Part shown: positions 11,087 to 22,094 of the stretch, in pieces
How positions within the stretch are numbered: position 1 is the stretch's first letter
Layout of the letters: every line of letters starts with the position of its first letter
Assembly: GCA_020747065.1 (NCBI GenBank)
Contig: JAGMVK010000002.1
Span: 62,001-126,000 of the forward strand
Length of the DNA: 64,000 nucleotides
Origin: Cadophora sp. MPI-SDFR-AT-0126
Taxonomy: Eukaryota; Ascomycota; Leotiomycetes; Helotiales; Ploettnerulaceae
Direction of reading: 5' to 3'
Made by a program: the position numbers and the translations under genes
Notes under the pieces: model-generated
Databases searched by the model: none
What the model was told of the DNA's origin: nothing
The model's input: the letters and a program-made list of their open reading frames with translations, nothing else

Positions 11087-13430
11087 AACGAACCCCGCAT
11101 CTTAGGAAGTTCTGTCAGGTACCAGCACGTACCACTCCCAGCTCAGTCTGTAAAGAGAGATTGCTGCAGAGAATGAAGGCGCGAGGCATACCAGACAAGC
11201 TGCTTCGCTGGATAGAGGCATTCTACTTGAAACGCACCGCGACAATCCAAATTAATAGGCAGTCTTTCAAGATCTAAAGCCTATTACAGGCTAGCCTGTC
11301 TCAAGATTCTCCCCTATCTCCGATTTTGTTTCTTTTCTTTAATACCGATCTAGTACAAAAACGAATCGATAGCCGTAGGGGGGCGATAGCTTTCGTGGAT
11401 GATTTTACTATATGAGTCACGGGGCCTACGGCACAAAGTAACCAAGAAGACATTAAAGCCATTATTAATAATATTCTTGATTAAAAAAGAAGAAGTGGTA
11501 CGATCTTTAAAGCGGATAAGATAGCAATTATATACTTTACTCGCAAACTATACAAAAGCGTTATAAAATACTTTACTATTAAGGAATAAACTATTTCACT
11601 TAAGAATTATATTAAAATACTTGAAGTACTTATAAACGTCAAGCTCAAGTACAAGAAACATATTACAAGAGCAGCTTCTAAAGGCTTAAAGGCAGTAATA
11701 GAGCTTAGGCAGCTTAGGGGTTTCTCGCTATTAATAATACGGTAATTATTTACTTTAACAATAGCTTCAGCTATAGACTATATCCCCAATATTTAAATAC
11801 ATGCCTTTAAAGACAAACTCATAAGACTTATTAATAGAGTTCAAAAAATAGAAGCACAAGTTATTATAAGAATATTTCTTATAGTAGTAATAAGTGTTAC
11901 GAAAGCAGAGGCCCATATTACTAGCGTACAAGATTGTTTTTAGAAACAGACAATCAAGCTATAAATAGATATTCACACGCTATCCAAAACCAATCTACTT
12001 CAAAGAAATATATCCCGAATACAAAAGATTAAAAAATAATATTACTTACTACTTTACTAAGTAATAAAAGCACTTAAAAATATAACAATAAAAAACTAGA
12101 AATCATCAACCTATGCATATTAGTACCGTTAAAAAAAAGAGTATAGACTATTACTAATAAATCAACATTAAGACAACTAGGTATAGACTAAGAAATATAT
12201 ATCGCTATTAGTAGTTTAGTATAAAATAGAATAATTAGAATAAGTGGCGTAATTGAATTACACTAATTAATATATAATAACTCAAGAAATAAGATCTTAT
12301 TCTTTTTCTTTACACTAAATAAAAGAGACGAATAAAATTCGTATTTCAAAGAGTTAGTAGCAATAGCTAATGCTTTAAGCGCATTAATACAGCTCAGATT
12401 TCGCTAAATTATATTAATAACAAGAAACAAAGTAATTATACTTACACTTAGAAAGTCTCGATAATAGTTTGAACAAGAGTATATTAGTAGTATTTATAGA
12501 TTAATAAGAGTCTTAAGAAAAAATAAAAATATAATAATAATCTTATAGCTTTTATTAAGTAAGAAAAACAAACTCATAAAGCTTACTAAGAAGAAGGCAA
12601 AGATAGTAACAAGACAAGAAATCGCTCTACAAATACAGCTCCCCAAAATGCAATTAACAACTCTTAATATAGCGCGAGCTAAGCATAGTACTATAAAAGA
12701 GTTACTGGAAAATATTGAAAAATATTCTAAAAGAGTTGATATAGCATTACCTAGTAAATATATACAATAGCTCTATAATTAATTAATATAAAAGAAAACT
12801 AATATGCTTACTTAATTCAGAATAGGTATAGCAAGACTAAATGTCTACCTTCACTAAATCAAAGCTATATTTATAAATTAATGCAAATATAAATAAGCGC
12901 GTGCGATAGTAGACTACTTTTTCTTCTAGAGCAAAAAGTAGATAGCGTATTATATCGAGATACTATAATATATAAATATAAGTAAAGGAAATATATTCTT
13001 TTACTTAGGCGAAAAGACTTCAATAGATAACAAGAACTGGGCTCTGAATATGAATGCTATTCGAGTAATAATACAATTCGCAATAACTATAAGCCAACTT
13101 GATACAAATCAATTATAAATAAACTAAAATACCTAATTTACTACACTCAATTTTACCTACTATTACCTCGTGCCACAAATAGTAGGCACCACTTTAATTA
13201 CCAAAGATAAAATACTAAATACTTGAAGAATTGCCTTTAAACTAACCTACTAACAATACTACTAATTCATAAGAATCCGCAAGAAATAAAAAAGAAAAGA
13301 AAACATAAGCTTAAAATAAACTCTATATAGGCTTAAAGAAAACTAGAATAATTTTTGAAAAATGTATTAGTAGATTAGTGATAGTAGCCCTTTCGGCTTA
13401 GCCGCCGGGCGTGAATGAATTGTGTATGTG
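11087..13430 (+). mobile_element. RIP-degraded Tad1-type LINE, 5' truncated
   Basis: The plus strand reads as the second ORF of a Tad1/CgT1-like non-LTR retrotransposon, starting inside the reverse transcriptase (KERLLQRMKARGIPDKLLRW). It continues through SPLSPILFLFFNTDLVQKR and AFVDDFT, the catalytic-site region, then the C-terminal part (SKGLKAVIELRQLRG, NRVQKIEAQ, AEAHITSVQD). It ends in a GC-rich 3' end (CCCTTTCGGCTTAGCCGCCG) followed by a TG-rich tail. Dozens of stops interrupt the frame, mostly where Gln or Trp codons would be expected, the mark of RIP. Sequence before about 11270 is far less affected than that after it. The element is dead. Confidence 0.8.
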
Positions 13431-13648
13431 TGTGTGTGTACAGTACTGTATTGTCGTCGCTCTGTTTTATTAAGAGATTTTAATTCTGCACATATCGTCT
13501 TAGCCATTTTTGGCGCTCATAAACGACATCACAATCGCTGACTGAAATTGGCTGCTTACCACTTCGAGAGGTAGTAAATTAACTACAGTACTATACTGTA
13601 CTAGATCCTGAGCTGGAGTAGTGGCAGATGTGATGAAGTGTGCGAATG

Positions 13649-13746
13649 CGACCCGTTCCGGCGTCAGCCAAAAGTGGCGTAGATGGTCTGTGCTCACATT
13701 GTTTTTAAGCGAGACAACGCGAAGCCGATTTTGCAAGCTACTGTAC
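13649..13746 (-). repeat. Dispersed repeat, copy 2 (inverted)
   Basis: Inverted partner of 4592-4690, with the same identical 20-bp core. It lies in a short non-RIP island between the LINE 3' end and the RIP-degraded region that follows. Confidence 0.6.
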
Positions 13747-14279
13747 TTTTGTTTCCTTTCACTGTTTCCTTTCGCTCTTTTGTGCTCACTTATTCACGCT
13801 GGCCTTTTTCAGACCTTAAGGAAGCTATTAAACAAATCGCGTAACTCTTATTAGTATTCTGTAGTTATAGACGACATATCAGTAAGTTTTAGCTTTCGCA
13901 GATAATCATTTCTAGTAATGAACTTTTTCTAGCGATAGACTAATGTGACAACAGAATAAGTAAGTAGTAGACCGGGTAGACTAACTTATTTTACACTAGT
14001 AAGTCCAAATTTGCTAATAGTGAAGTCACTAATAATAATAGATTCAGTTAGTGTAGTCCCTTACGGCTCCTAGCACAGGCTCAATTATAATCGCTATAGT
14101 AAGTCCTAATTTAACCCACGACTTAGTAGTATCCGATAAGTATAATAGTTGGGATCCTTACGAAGATTATATTAACGAGCTAAGTTAACAGATACAGATA
14201 AGTTAGCTCAATTTCTGTTAGCTTCGTGACTAGGATAATATAAGGATATATAATAATATATATATATAGTACACTATCG

Positions 14280-15420
14280 AGTGGAAGTTAATCGTAAATA
14301 ACAGGGCTATTATGCCCAAAGATATAGAGTAGGATATAGTCCTAGTACTAAGCGCTTACTAGTAGAAGTTCCTTGAGCTGAAACTAGAGAAAACTATATA
14401 TAAATTAAAGAGATCTCTGTAGTCGAACTTTACAAGTGTTATTATATCTATCATATAACGTAAGGAGGCGGATATACTAAAACGATTTAATAATATAAGT
14501 ATTAACTGAGCTAGTATAGAAAGTTAATTTACTGCTTAGAGTGAATTTTATCGTGTAAGTAAGTAATTTAAGTTGAAAATCTCATTCGATTTCGTTGAGA
14601 GACCGAATACTAGGCTCTGTTGCAGGGATAAACGAGGCACTATATTAATAACTCGATAAATGCTCGCTACTAGGAATCTATAGCTGGATATAGAATAGTA
14701 TTTATCTAGAGGATCCTCGATCTAGCGATAAGTGTACATAACTATACGTTATACTGGACCTCTATATAATAAAGGGCCATATTACTAGTGTGATCCTATT
14801 AGTAAGAAGCACTATAAACTTCATACGAGTATAATGACGAGCCTTATTAAGTTTGTGGAAGATAGTAATACACTAGCTATATATAATAATATACCTAAAG
14901 ATATCCGTAAGTAATTATATGCAGAGGATCGGTAAGCCCGTGAGAGGCACTAAAAGGCATTAAGAAGTATTAGAATATCTGCAGGTAGCCTTCCTTTTAT
15001 CCCTATTACTATTACTATATTGCTACTGCTAGTAGTTAGGAGTCTACCTTTAGAGGTAGCTTCGGTCCCTAAGCCTATTTATTGTTTTAATATACCTGGC
15101 TATCTGGATAAATAAGTCAAGGAATACTATACTTAGTAGTAATCATAAGTCAAAAAGTCTAGTCTAAAGGTAGAGTACTAAAAGGCTTGCGACTTAATGA
15201 TTAGGGAGAGTATGACCCTAGAGTTAATTAATCGGGATCGTGACCCTAAATTTCTGACCGACAATAGCGTTAAAAGAGAGCCTGCAGAGTATATTATTAG
15301 TAACATAGACTACTTGTAACGACGCAATATTACTAAGTGCAGTATCAAGTATAGGAGCAAGAGAGTAAGTAAATAGTAATATTATAAGTCTAGTACAAAG
15401 GAAATAAGAAGGTAAGGAGC
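14280..15420 (+). pseudogene. Relic of a TE-associated protein of unknown function
   Basis: Read in pieces, the plus strand gives RYTGPLYNKGPYY, then ISKKHYKLHTSIMTSLIKFV and, further on, SLKVEYQKACDLMI followed by DRDPKF. This pattern (a GPYCW-x-DP-like block, a KKHYKL block and a QKACD block) is one I associate with a multicopy hypothetical protein near fungal transposons; that link is from memory and unverified. The frame is broken by many stops at likely Gln/Trp/Arg codons. Function unknown. It lies upstream of, and on the same strand as, the zinc-cluster relic at 16018-16851. Confidence 0.45.
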
Positions 15421-16017
15421 CCTTATAGGGGGAGCGGTCCTATATATACACGAATCTAGTCCGGTTTCCGTCCGGTAATATTCCGGCTAAACCTAAGTAC
15501 CCTTATTTCTAGTACTTCCGTTACTTTAACGTTATATCACTCCTCTCCTATAAGAGAGCTTACCCCTAAGCTCTAAATCGCATTTTCATATAGAATTATT
15601 ATTGTATAAAATAGTAGAGATATATAGCTTTAGTAGAGAGATTCCGGAGGAAGTGTTAATCCGGTAGTACTAGTTAATAACAATAATAGTAATAAGTAAG
15701 GTAGCAACCTAACTATAAAGCCGTCCGAAAGGCGTCCGAATCAAGTCTAGTAAAGCTATAATCGCTTACTATTATACGTGTTATAGTACTTAATAGCGCA
15801 GATCTCCAGAATTCTAACTTTCTTCTTCAGATAACTACAACTTCAAGCTCTATAAGCGAACCTTATATATAGAGATTTATTGATCTATATATATTACTAA
15901 TATATTTTAATAGTTTATATTAAATAAAATAAGTAATTCAAGAGTAAGTTAAGTTTTGAATTCCTAGTAGTTTAGTAGTAATTTAGAGTTAATTTAGTAT
16001 ATTAATATAAATAGTAC

Positions 16018-16851
16018 TTACTCCAACCCCTGTTAATACCCTTAAGTTCGCCTACTATAAGTATTATATCCGATGCGTCCGCTTACTTACTATAGAACTA
16101 GAATATATTTACGAGTTCAATAGCGCCAGAAGTAAGAAGTATACGTACTATAAGAAGCAAGCAGAAAAGTATAATCCCGTAGGTACTCCCTATTTTCTTT
16201 TCTTAAATCCTAATTATTATAAATATAGTTTAATTATAATCCGGATAAGCTAAAATACTAATTTCTATACCAGATTCCGCACTATATAACTAAGGAATAT
16301 TATAAGCTCTCCCTTACTATTACTACTGAAGATAATAAGGGTATTATTTCTACCTCTTAAGAGATCGATACCGGATTACGTATTACTACTACTAATACTC
16401 CTAAGATATAAGGTAAGCTATAGTTAGAGTTATTAGAGGAAACCCGTGCTCTTCGCCGAGCTATTACAGATCTGGCCGTATAATAAGCTATAAGTTACTC
16501 CCTTTTCTTTTATCTTTTTCTTCTATTATAAGTTTTACTTATAACTATCTCTATCTAAGATAAAGATCTAGTTCTAGATATATCTGTTTTCCCTTAAGTA
16601 AGATTAGAATAACTTTCGATTAATATATAAATAAGGTCTGATTTTAGCCTTAAGCTAAATCTAAGAGGAGATTACTACTAGTACTACTAAGGTAGCTAAG
16701 ACCGTTCGTTATAATAGTGTTAAGCGTAAGAGAGTAAAGGGGGAGGAGGAGAAGGGAGAGTTACTGGCCTATTTTTAGGTAACTCGAAGTAGTAAACGCC
16801 CTAGTAGTACAGAGAAGGAAGAGGAGATTCCAAATAACTTGGAATAGGGGG
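16018..16851 (+). pseudogene. RIP-destroyed paralogue of the copia antisense gene
   Basis: The plus strand reads YYIRCVRLL, then YEFNSARSKKYTYYKKQAEK and NPV. This aligns with the copia antisense protein (DCVRCVRAM, CAFENRKSKKCSYCTDQSEI, TPV). Five of the six cluster cysteines are tyrosine here, as expected if TGC/TGT became TAC/TAT. The donor after the PV codon (CCC then GTAGGTACTCCC) is shared with the copia gene, and so is the acceptor before the first exon (AATAG/TACTTACTCC here, AACAG/TGCCTGCACC there). A later block, LLEETRALRRAITDLAV, matches LLEETRALRAGMADLAQ. The end is Lys/Arg-rich (VKRKRVKGEEEKGE). Stops and lost cysteines make it non-functional. Confidence 0.7.
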
Positions 16852-17476
16852 AGAATAGGCCCTGTTTCAGATTAGCTTCGTTATTAGTTCTTTATAGCTA
16901 TACCTTCAGTTAGACTTCTTATATAAGAGTAGCCCCCTATAGCGAAACTAGTAAGATATTCTAGCTAGGGTACAGTCGTAAGACTGCAGCGTTAGTACTT
17001 TAAATCAGAGGGTATTTAGATAGTCTGAATTAAACCTTATTTTACTATCTTACTAATTAATCTATTATCTTCTAAGTAACTATAGTCGTCTTCTCTATTT
17101 TCCTATGCGACTAACTATTTAAGTAAGTTTCAAGGTGGTCCCGGAGCAGAAGAGTTAACTTAATAAAAATCTCTTAACTTATAAGGCGACCCTATTAAAT
17201 TAGACGTGTTATACTATATAGTATTAGGATCGTAGCCTACTTAATTAACTTAATACTTTAAGGTATTATAGTATAATCGCGATATAAGAACTTCTTATAC
17301 TTCCTATTCTTCTTATCCCTTAATTACTTTAAGGGGGTTTTAAGGCTATTCCTAACTAAGTAAGGAGTTATTTAAGTCCTAGAACAATAGCTTAGGAGTA
17401 AATATATCATAAATATTCGATCTTATAAGTAACTAGAGTTAGTAAGAGTTCCTTACTTAATATAGAATTTCAAATA

Positions 17477-17531
17477 ACGTGGTTTATCAGCGAGTCGATC
17501 ATATCAGCGAGTCGATCACTTTTCCTTGGCA
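17477..17531 (+). repeat. Left terminal inverted repeat of the Fot1-like element
   Basis: 55 bp that match the reverse complement of 19281-19335. Holds two tandem copies of ATCAGCGAGTCGATCA, plausible transposase-binding repeats. The TA target site is at 17475-17476. Confidence 0.9.
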
Positions 17532-17572
17532 CGGAACTTCAAACTTGAATAAATCAACCACAACACATCAAA

Positions 17573-19237
17573 TTAATTATTACTCTCGGAATCTGATGAA
17601 CTAGATATATCTCCAACTTCATGACAAGTTCGCGCGTTGTGACCAGCTTTTCCACAAGTTCTACAGTGCCGTCCAGACGGTTGCCCCTCCTTTCGATTAC
17701 TCCCCGCTTCACGTATGTCGCGTCGTACTTGCTCATCTACATCCTTCTGGGCCAAAATATCCTGTGCATCCTCTACTGTAAGTGCTCCTCCTTGACGGAC
17801 ACGAGACTTTTTAGCCCTGCGGCGTTGGCTTAGGGCTTCATTAGCTGCTCGAAGAGAGCGTACCTCAGCGGACAGAAGGGTCATCTCATGGGCCATTCGC
17901 TCTGTACCCTTTACTAACGCAGCAACTGTTTCAAAAAGTGGAGTTGGCGAGCTTCCTTGATGACAGGCAATACGGTTTCGCACAAGAGTTGACTGTGAAA
18001 GTGCTTCACTTGGGTTGCAAGGAGTCTGAGAGACCCAAGGGAGGGAGTTAGCACTCGATGGTCGAGAGGGAGTTGGAGTCCGTAACTTGACGTCAAGCTT
18101 TGAAATCACAGCTTGTGGATTGAAAGGTACTAAGCCAGCTCCACGGAATCCAGCCTGACAGTTTTCAACCGTCATTGTTTCCTTATATGCTGCTTGAAAG
18201 GCTAGAAAGAACTCGACCTTTGTGATGTGGTTGATGTGGGCTTTGATGAACGTCTCTATCTGCCGACTATACGCCCGCTTCAACACACTAAAACATCCAA
18301 TATCAAGTGGTTGGGTTAGATGAGATGAATGAGGAGGCAGTCCAAGAGTTATAATGTTGTGTACTTTGCAAAACTCTTGAAATTCGGCCGATTCATGACT
18401 GTTATGCCCATCCAACACCAGCATTCGATATAGACCTTTTGCACGAGTAGCAGTGTGTTTGTTGAAGTGTTTTAACCATTCCAGGCCTGTCTCATTGTTT
18501 GTCCACCCGTTACTTGTCGGTTTGATAACCCAATCGGGTGGGAGGCCGCCGTCGGTATACCAGTTGGAGAGATGGTTCTTGCCTTGAACCACCAAGAATG
18601 GAGGGATACTCCAGCCCTCCCCATTGATACAGGCAATTGCTGTAGCCCATTCCCGATTGCCTGGCTGAACTGCCTTGCCTCTGCCACACCGATCTGCACA
18701 AGTAACAACCATTCCAGGACAAATAACACCCATCATAAACCCAGTTTCATCAAAATTGTAAATATCGCAATCCAAAACTCCATACTTCGCCCGCATATTC
18801 GAAACAAGTCGGAACCACGCGCTAATTAGCACTGGATCTTCGCATAAGGCCCTTTGGAAATCATAAACGCGATTAAAACGCGTCTTTAGGCCTGGTTGTC
18901 GTTGTACAAATCGATGAGCCCAAAGCTTGCCGACGCGTCTTCCCCCCCGCGATTCGAGGATAAAGTTGGCCATATCTTCTACACCAGCCAGCCGGGGCGC
19001 AAATCCTCTGGAATCCATATCGAGTATATTTTGAAGAATTACTTGTTCTTCTACCTCAGTCAGCTTATGACAATTGGCTTTAGAATCTGGGCGGTAGGTT
19101 CGGCCGGCCATTCTGTCGGAGAGTGTGGTATATGGTACTTTGTAGATCTTTGCAGCAGAGCGTTTGCTTAGTTTTTTGGACGATCGAATTGCCTCGATAG
19201 CTAGAATGATTCGCGCTTCCTGGGTTTGAATATCCAT
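17573..19237 (-). CDS. Fot1/pogo-like transposase with C-terminal zinc knuckle
   Basis: 554 residues, single exon, start at the ATG of MDIQTQEARI (the frame is open further upstream, but that part overlaps the inverted repeat). Residues ~8-45 resemble a psq-type helix-turn-helix and ~55-125 a CENP-B-type DNA-binding helix-turn-helix. The DDE_1 catalytic core shows D163 (NFDETGF), D276 (LVLDGHNSH) and D312 (TQPLDIG), giving a DDD triad as in the pogo/Fot1 group. The C-terminus adds a CCHC knuckle, CRTCGKAGHNARTC, near residues 525-540, preceded by a helical segment. All catalytic residues are present and the frame is unbroken, so the protein is probably functional. Confidence 0.92.
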   Translation of the reverse strand: MDIQTQEARIILAIEAIRSSKKLSKRSAAKIYKVPYTTLSDRMAGRTYRPDSKANCHKLTEVEEQVILQNILDMDSRGFAPRLAGVEDMANFILESRGGRRVGKLWAHRFVQRQPGLKTRFNRVYDFQRALCEDPVLISAWFRLVSNMRAKYGVLDCDIYNFDETGFMMGVICPGMVVTCADRCGRGKAVQPGNREWATAIACINGEGWSIPPFLVVQGKNHLSNWYTDGGLPPDWVIKPTSNGWTNNETGLEWLKHFNKHTATRAKGLYRMLVLDGHNSHESAEFQEFCKVHNIITLGLPPHSSHLTQPLDIGCFSVLKRAYSRQIETFIKAHINHITKVEFFLAFQAAYKETMTVENCQAGFRGAGLVPFNPQAVISKLDVKLRTPTPSRPSSANSLPWVSQTPCNPSEALSQSTLVRNRIACHQGSSPTPLFETVAALVKGTERMAHEMTLLSAEVRSLRAANEALSQRRRAKKSRVRQGGALTVEDAQDILAQKDVDEQVRRDIREAGSNRKEGQPSGRHCRTCGKAGHNARTCHEVGDISSSSDSESNN

Positions 19238-19280
19238 AATAAATAGGTGAAAAAACGCGTGTTCAAGTTTTAGAAGTCGA

Positions 19281-19335
19281 TGCCAAGGAAAAGTGATCGA
19301 CTCGCTGATATGATCGACTCGCTGATAAACCACGT
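19281..19335 (-). repeat. Right terminal inverted repeat of the Fot1-like element
   Basis: 55 bp, inverted partner of 17477-17531; the TA target duplication follows at 19336-19337. Confidence 0.9.
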
Positions 19336-19511
19336 TAAGTAAAGAAAATATTTAGTAAATAAAGTTAAATACTAACTTTAATTATAATTAGTTCTTTAGA
19401 TACTTACAACGAATAGTTCTGTTTATAATTGATTTATTAATCGTGATATGTAGTAGTCCTAGTCAGATACTAATTACCTTTTTTAACGTGCACCTTATTA
19501 AATTATATTCC

Positions 19512-20536
19512 CTATTATACCCCCTTTCTTAAGTAGAAGTACTGTAATTACCTTATACCCTTAACTAGAAGCAGCTTAGAGTATATTACCGTACTCTCTA
19601 CCTTAAGTATTTATATTAGCGCCCTTCTTAAGTAGAAGTACTGCGATTTCCTCGTGATCTTTAATTGAAGTAGCTTAGAGTATATTACTGTAGTATTTAC
19701 CTTAAGTATTTATATTAGTCCTTTTCTCTAGTAATAGTATAACTAGCTTAAATAACCCTTACTATGAAGCTACTTAGAGAGTATTACTGTAGTATTCGCC
19801 TTAAGTATTTATATCGGCCCCTTTTTCGAGTAGTAATACTATAATTACCTTATGGTCTCTATATAAAGCTACTTAAAGAGCACTGCTGTAATTTCCGCCT
19901 TAGGTATTTAAATCGGCCCCTTTCTTAAGTAGAAGTACTACTATTATCTCGTAATCTCCTGCTAAAGCTACTTAGAGGGTATTACCGTACTCTCCGCCTT
20001 AAGTATTCATATCAGCCCCTTTTTTAAGTAGTAATATAGTAATTACCTCGTAGCTATAATATGAAGCTACTTGGAGTATATTACCGTAGTATTTACCTTA
20101 AGTATTTACATCGGCCGCTTTCTCGAGTAGAAGTACTATAATTACGTCATAACCTTCTACTAAAGTTACTTAGAGTATATTACCGAACCTTCCTCCTTAA
20201 GTATTCATATTGGCCCCTTTTTTAAGTAGTAATACAGTAATTACCTTATAGCTATTATATAAAGCTACTTAAAGTATATTATCGTAGTTTCCGCTCTAAG
20301 TATTTATATTAGCTCTTTTTTTAAGTAGAAGTGCTATAATTACCTAGCGATCTCCTGCTAAAGTAGTTTAGAGTATATTACTATAGCGTTCGCCTTAAGT
20401 ATTTATATCGGCCCCTTTCTTAACTAGAAGTACTGCGATTACCTCGTGGCTTCTAGCTGAAGCTACTTAGAGTGTATTACTGTAGTATTCGCCTTAAGTA
20501 TTTATATCGGCCCTTTCCTTAAGTAGAAGTGAAACT
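19512..20536 (+). repeat. Tandem array of about 98-bp units
   Basis: About ten units in a row. Each contains the words CTTAAGTAGAAGTACT, AAGCTACTTAGAGTATATTA and CCTTAAGTATTTATAT, the last recurring near 19601, 19701, 19799, 19898, 19998, 20096, 20197, 20296, 20394 and 20491. The units differ at many sites, mainly C/T and G/A, as expected for a repeat hit by RIP. No open frame runs through it. It could be an internal tandem repeat of a larger transposon or a satellite-like array. Confidence 0.8.
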
Positions 20537-21574
20537 AGTTTAAATAAACTTTCCTATATTATATAATATAGTAGAGAGGTAATACTTCTAATATTTTTTT
20601 CTATATTAGTTCCTATCTATAGGGATTCTGAGTTATAGAGCTAAATCTAGTTCTAAAAAGCGTCTCCTTAGAAAAGTTGCATAATAAGCTTACTAGCCTG
20701 ATCTGAATTTTTTATAGCTCGGAAATAATAATACTAGTGTTCCGCTATATATAGAGCTAGTGGAAATATATTAAGATTTCGTTTAGTAAGTATAATTCTT
20801 TAAAAATAAAGAAGGTACTTTAAACAAGACTATATAATTTCTTCTTCTTCTCCTGATTAGATATTATACTAGAAAGCTGTTCTAGTTCAAATATAATCTG
20901 ATATCAAGTATTTTTTAATAGAGAAATAAGCTAGCCTAAGCTCTATTATCTCATCGAAGGCTCCGTTATTACCCTTAGTTGTTACTAATATTATTATTAC
21001 TAAGCTAGAGTAAATAGTTAATAAGTCTTGAGGATCTGGAAGTTGGTTTTTAGGATTAAATCATGACTCTTTAGTATTGATAGTAATAACTTCAACTATC
21101 TCTTTAATACAAAGTGATCGAGTTAAATATACTAGCTATTAGAGGATTTGGAATATATCTTAATTATACTTCTTATTAATACTACGTAATATACGAGCAT
21201 AGGTTTTATCTAGGGTTTTTAGTAAAGACTCTAGTGCTTTCCGTAGAGCGTCTACTTTTAAATATTTCCGTAGTATATTTAGTTAGTATATAACTTAATA
21301 GAACTTTGAAAACTATATTAGCTATTTTAATAAATCTCTATTAAGAAAGTTTTAATATATATTCCTTATACTTCTTCTATTAGAGTATGTTTAATTTCTC
21401 CTTATATATTAGTAGACTACTTTTTCAGTTTTAAGTTATTTTAGAGTTATTCGGAAAGGTGAGTATAAATATTATTATTAATAAAGGCGCTCTAGAGGCA
21501 GATTTCGCTTATAGTTAATAATTCAAGAGCTTCTTAGATATCTCGCTTCCTTTAGCTTATAGTAAGAACATATA
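20537..21574. other. RIP-mutated AT-rich sequence
   Basis: Continuation of the degraded tract up to the copia insertion point. No protein relic recognised. Confidence 0.6.
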
Positions 21575-21579
21575 GTTTT

Positions 21580-21796
21580 TGTTGGTCCGCAGGCCCATCC
21601 AAAGCATGTCTTAGCTAGAATAGGGGGTAGGACCACTTACGGGGGTGATTCGGTGGCGTTTCGGGAGGCAGTATATAGTCTAGTACCTCCCACCCCCTCT
21701 TAGAATAAACACAGATTTTCCACACCATCAAGCTTGATATGCATATACATGATATATACGTTTGATTCTTGGCTTATATTCGGTATTGAACCGACA
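21580..21796 (+). repeat. 5' LTR of the copia element
   Basis: 217 bp, begins TGTTGGTCCGCAGG and ends GAACCGACA. A TATATAG word near 21672 could serve as a TATA element. No standard primer-binding site matching a tRNA could be assigned with confidence immediately downstream. Confidence 0.95.
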
Positions 21797-22094
21797 CTGA
21801 TCAGTGGTCAATGCGAACCACAGACAGATAGGTCACGGCAGGACAAGCGGCGACTCAACGTTAAGTACTTAGCTGTACTTTTCGGGCCATCTTTGAACCT
21901 GAATCAACGATTGACGATTCAGTGGGAGGGGACCGGCATCACGTTTAGACTGCAAATCTCGTACGGCAGTACGCATAACAACAGCGACGATTCCTCTTCG
22001 ACAATCGTCAAGTCAATTGCTTGACTTCAGCTAAGGAGATTCCAAGCAAAAATCAAGTATCAATTCCGGGACACCACCGAATCAGGTACGAATC

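Larger units (their letters stand above)
13860..17474. other. RIP-mutated AT-rich transposon graveyard, part 1
   Basis: Sequence dominated by TA-rich words with stops in every frame. Two plus-strand protein relics can still be read through (14280-15420 and 16018-16851). The rest holds nothing I can identify. Confidence 0.7.
17477..19335 (-). mobile_element. Fot1/pogo-type DNA transposon, apparently intact
   Basis: A 1859-bp element with 55-bp terminal inverted repeats (17477-17531 and 19281-19335) identical as far as I can read, flanked on both sides by the dinucleotide TA, the target duplication of Tc1/mariner elements. Each inverted repeat begins ACGTGGTTTATCAGCG and contains ATCAGCGAGTCGATCA twice in tandem. 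One uninterrupted transposase gene fills the interior. The element shows none of the RIP damage of the DNA on both sides, so it probably arrived after that DNA was mutated. Confidence 0.9.

Noticed and set aside
19512..20536. Possible CRISPR array
   Set aside because: The organism is a fungus and the ~98-bp units are contiguous diverged tandem repeats with no short constant repeat alternating with unique spacers.
21797..21815. Copia primer-binding site at CTGATCAGTGGTC
   Set aside because: It lies in the right position but I could not match it to a tRNA end or to an internal initiator tRNA fragment, so it is not annotated.
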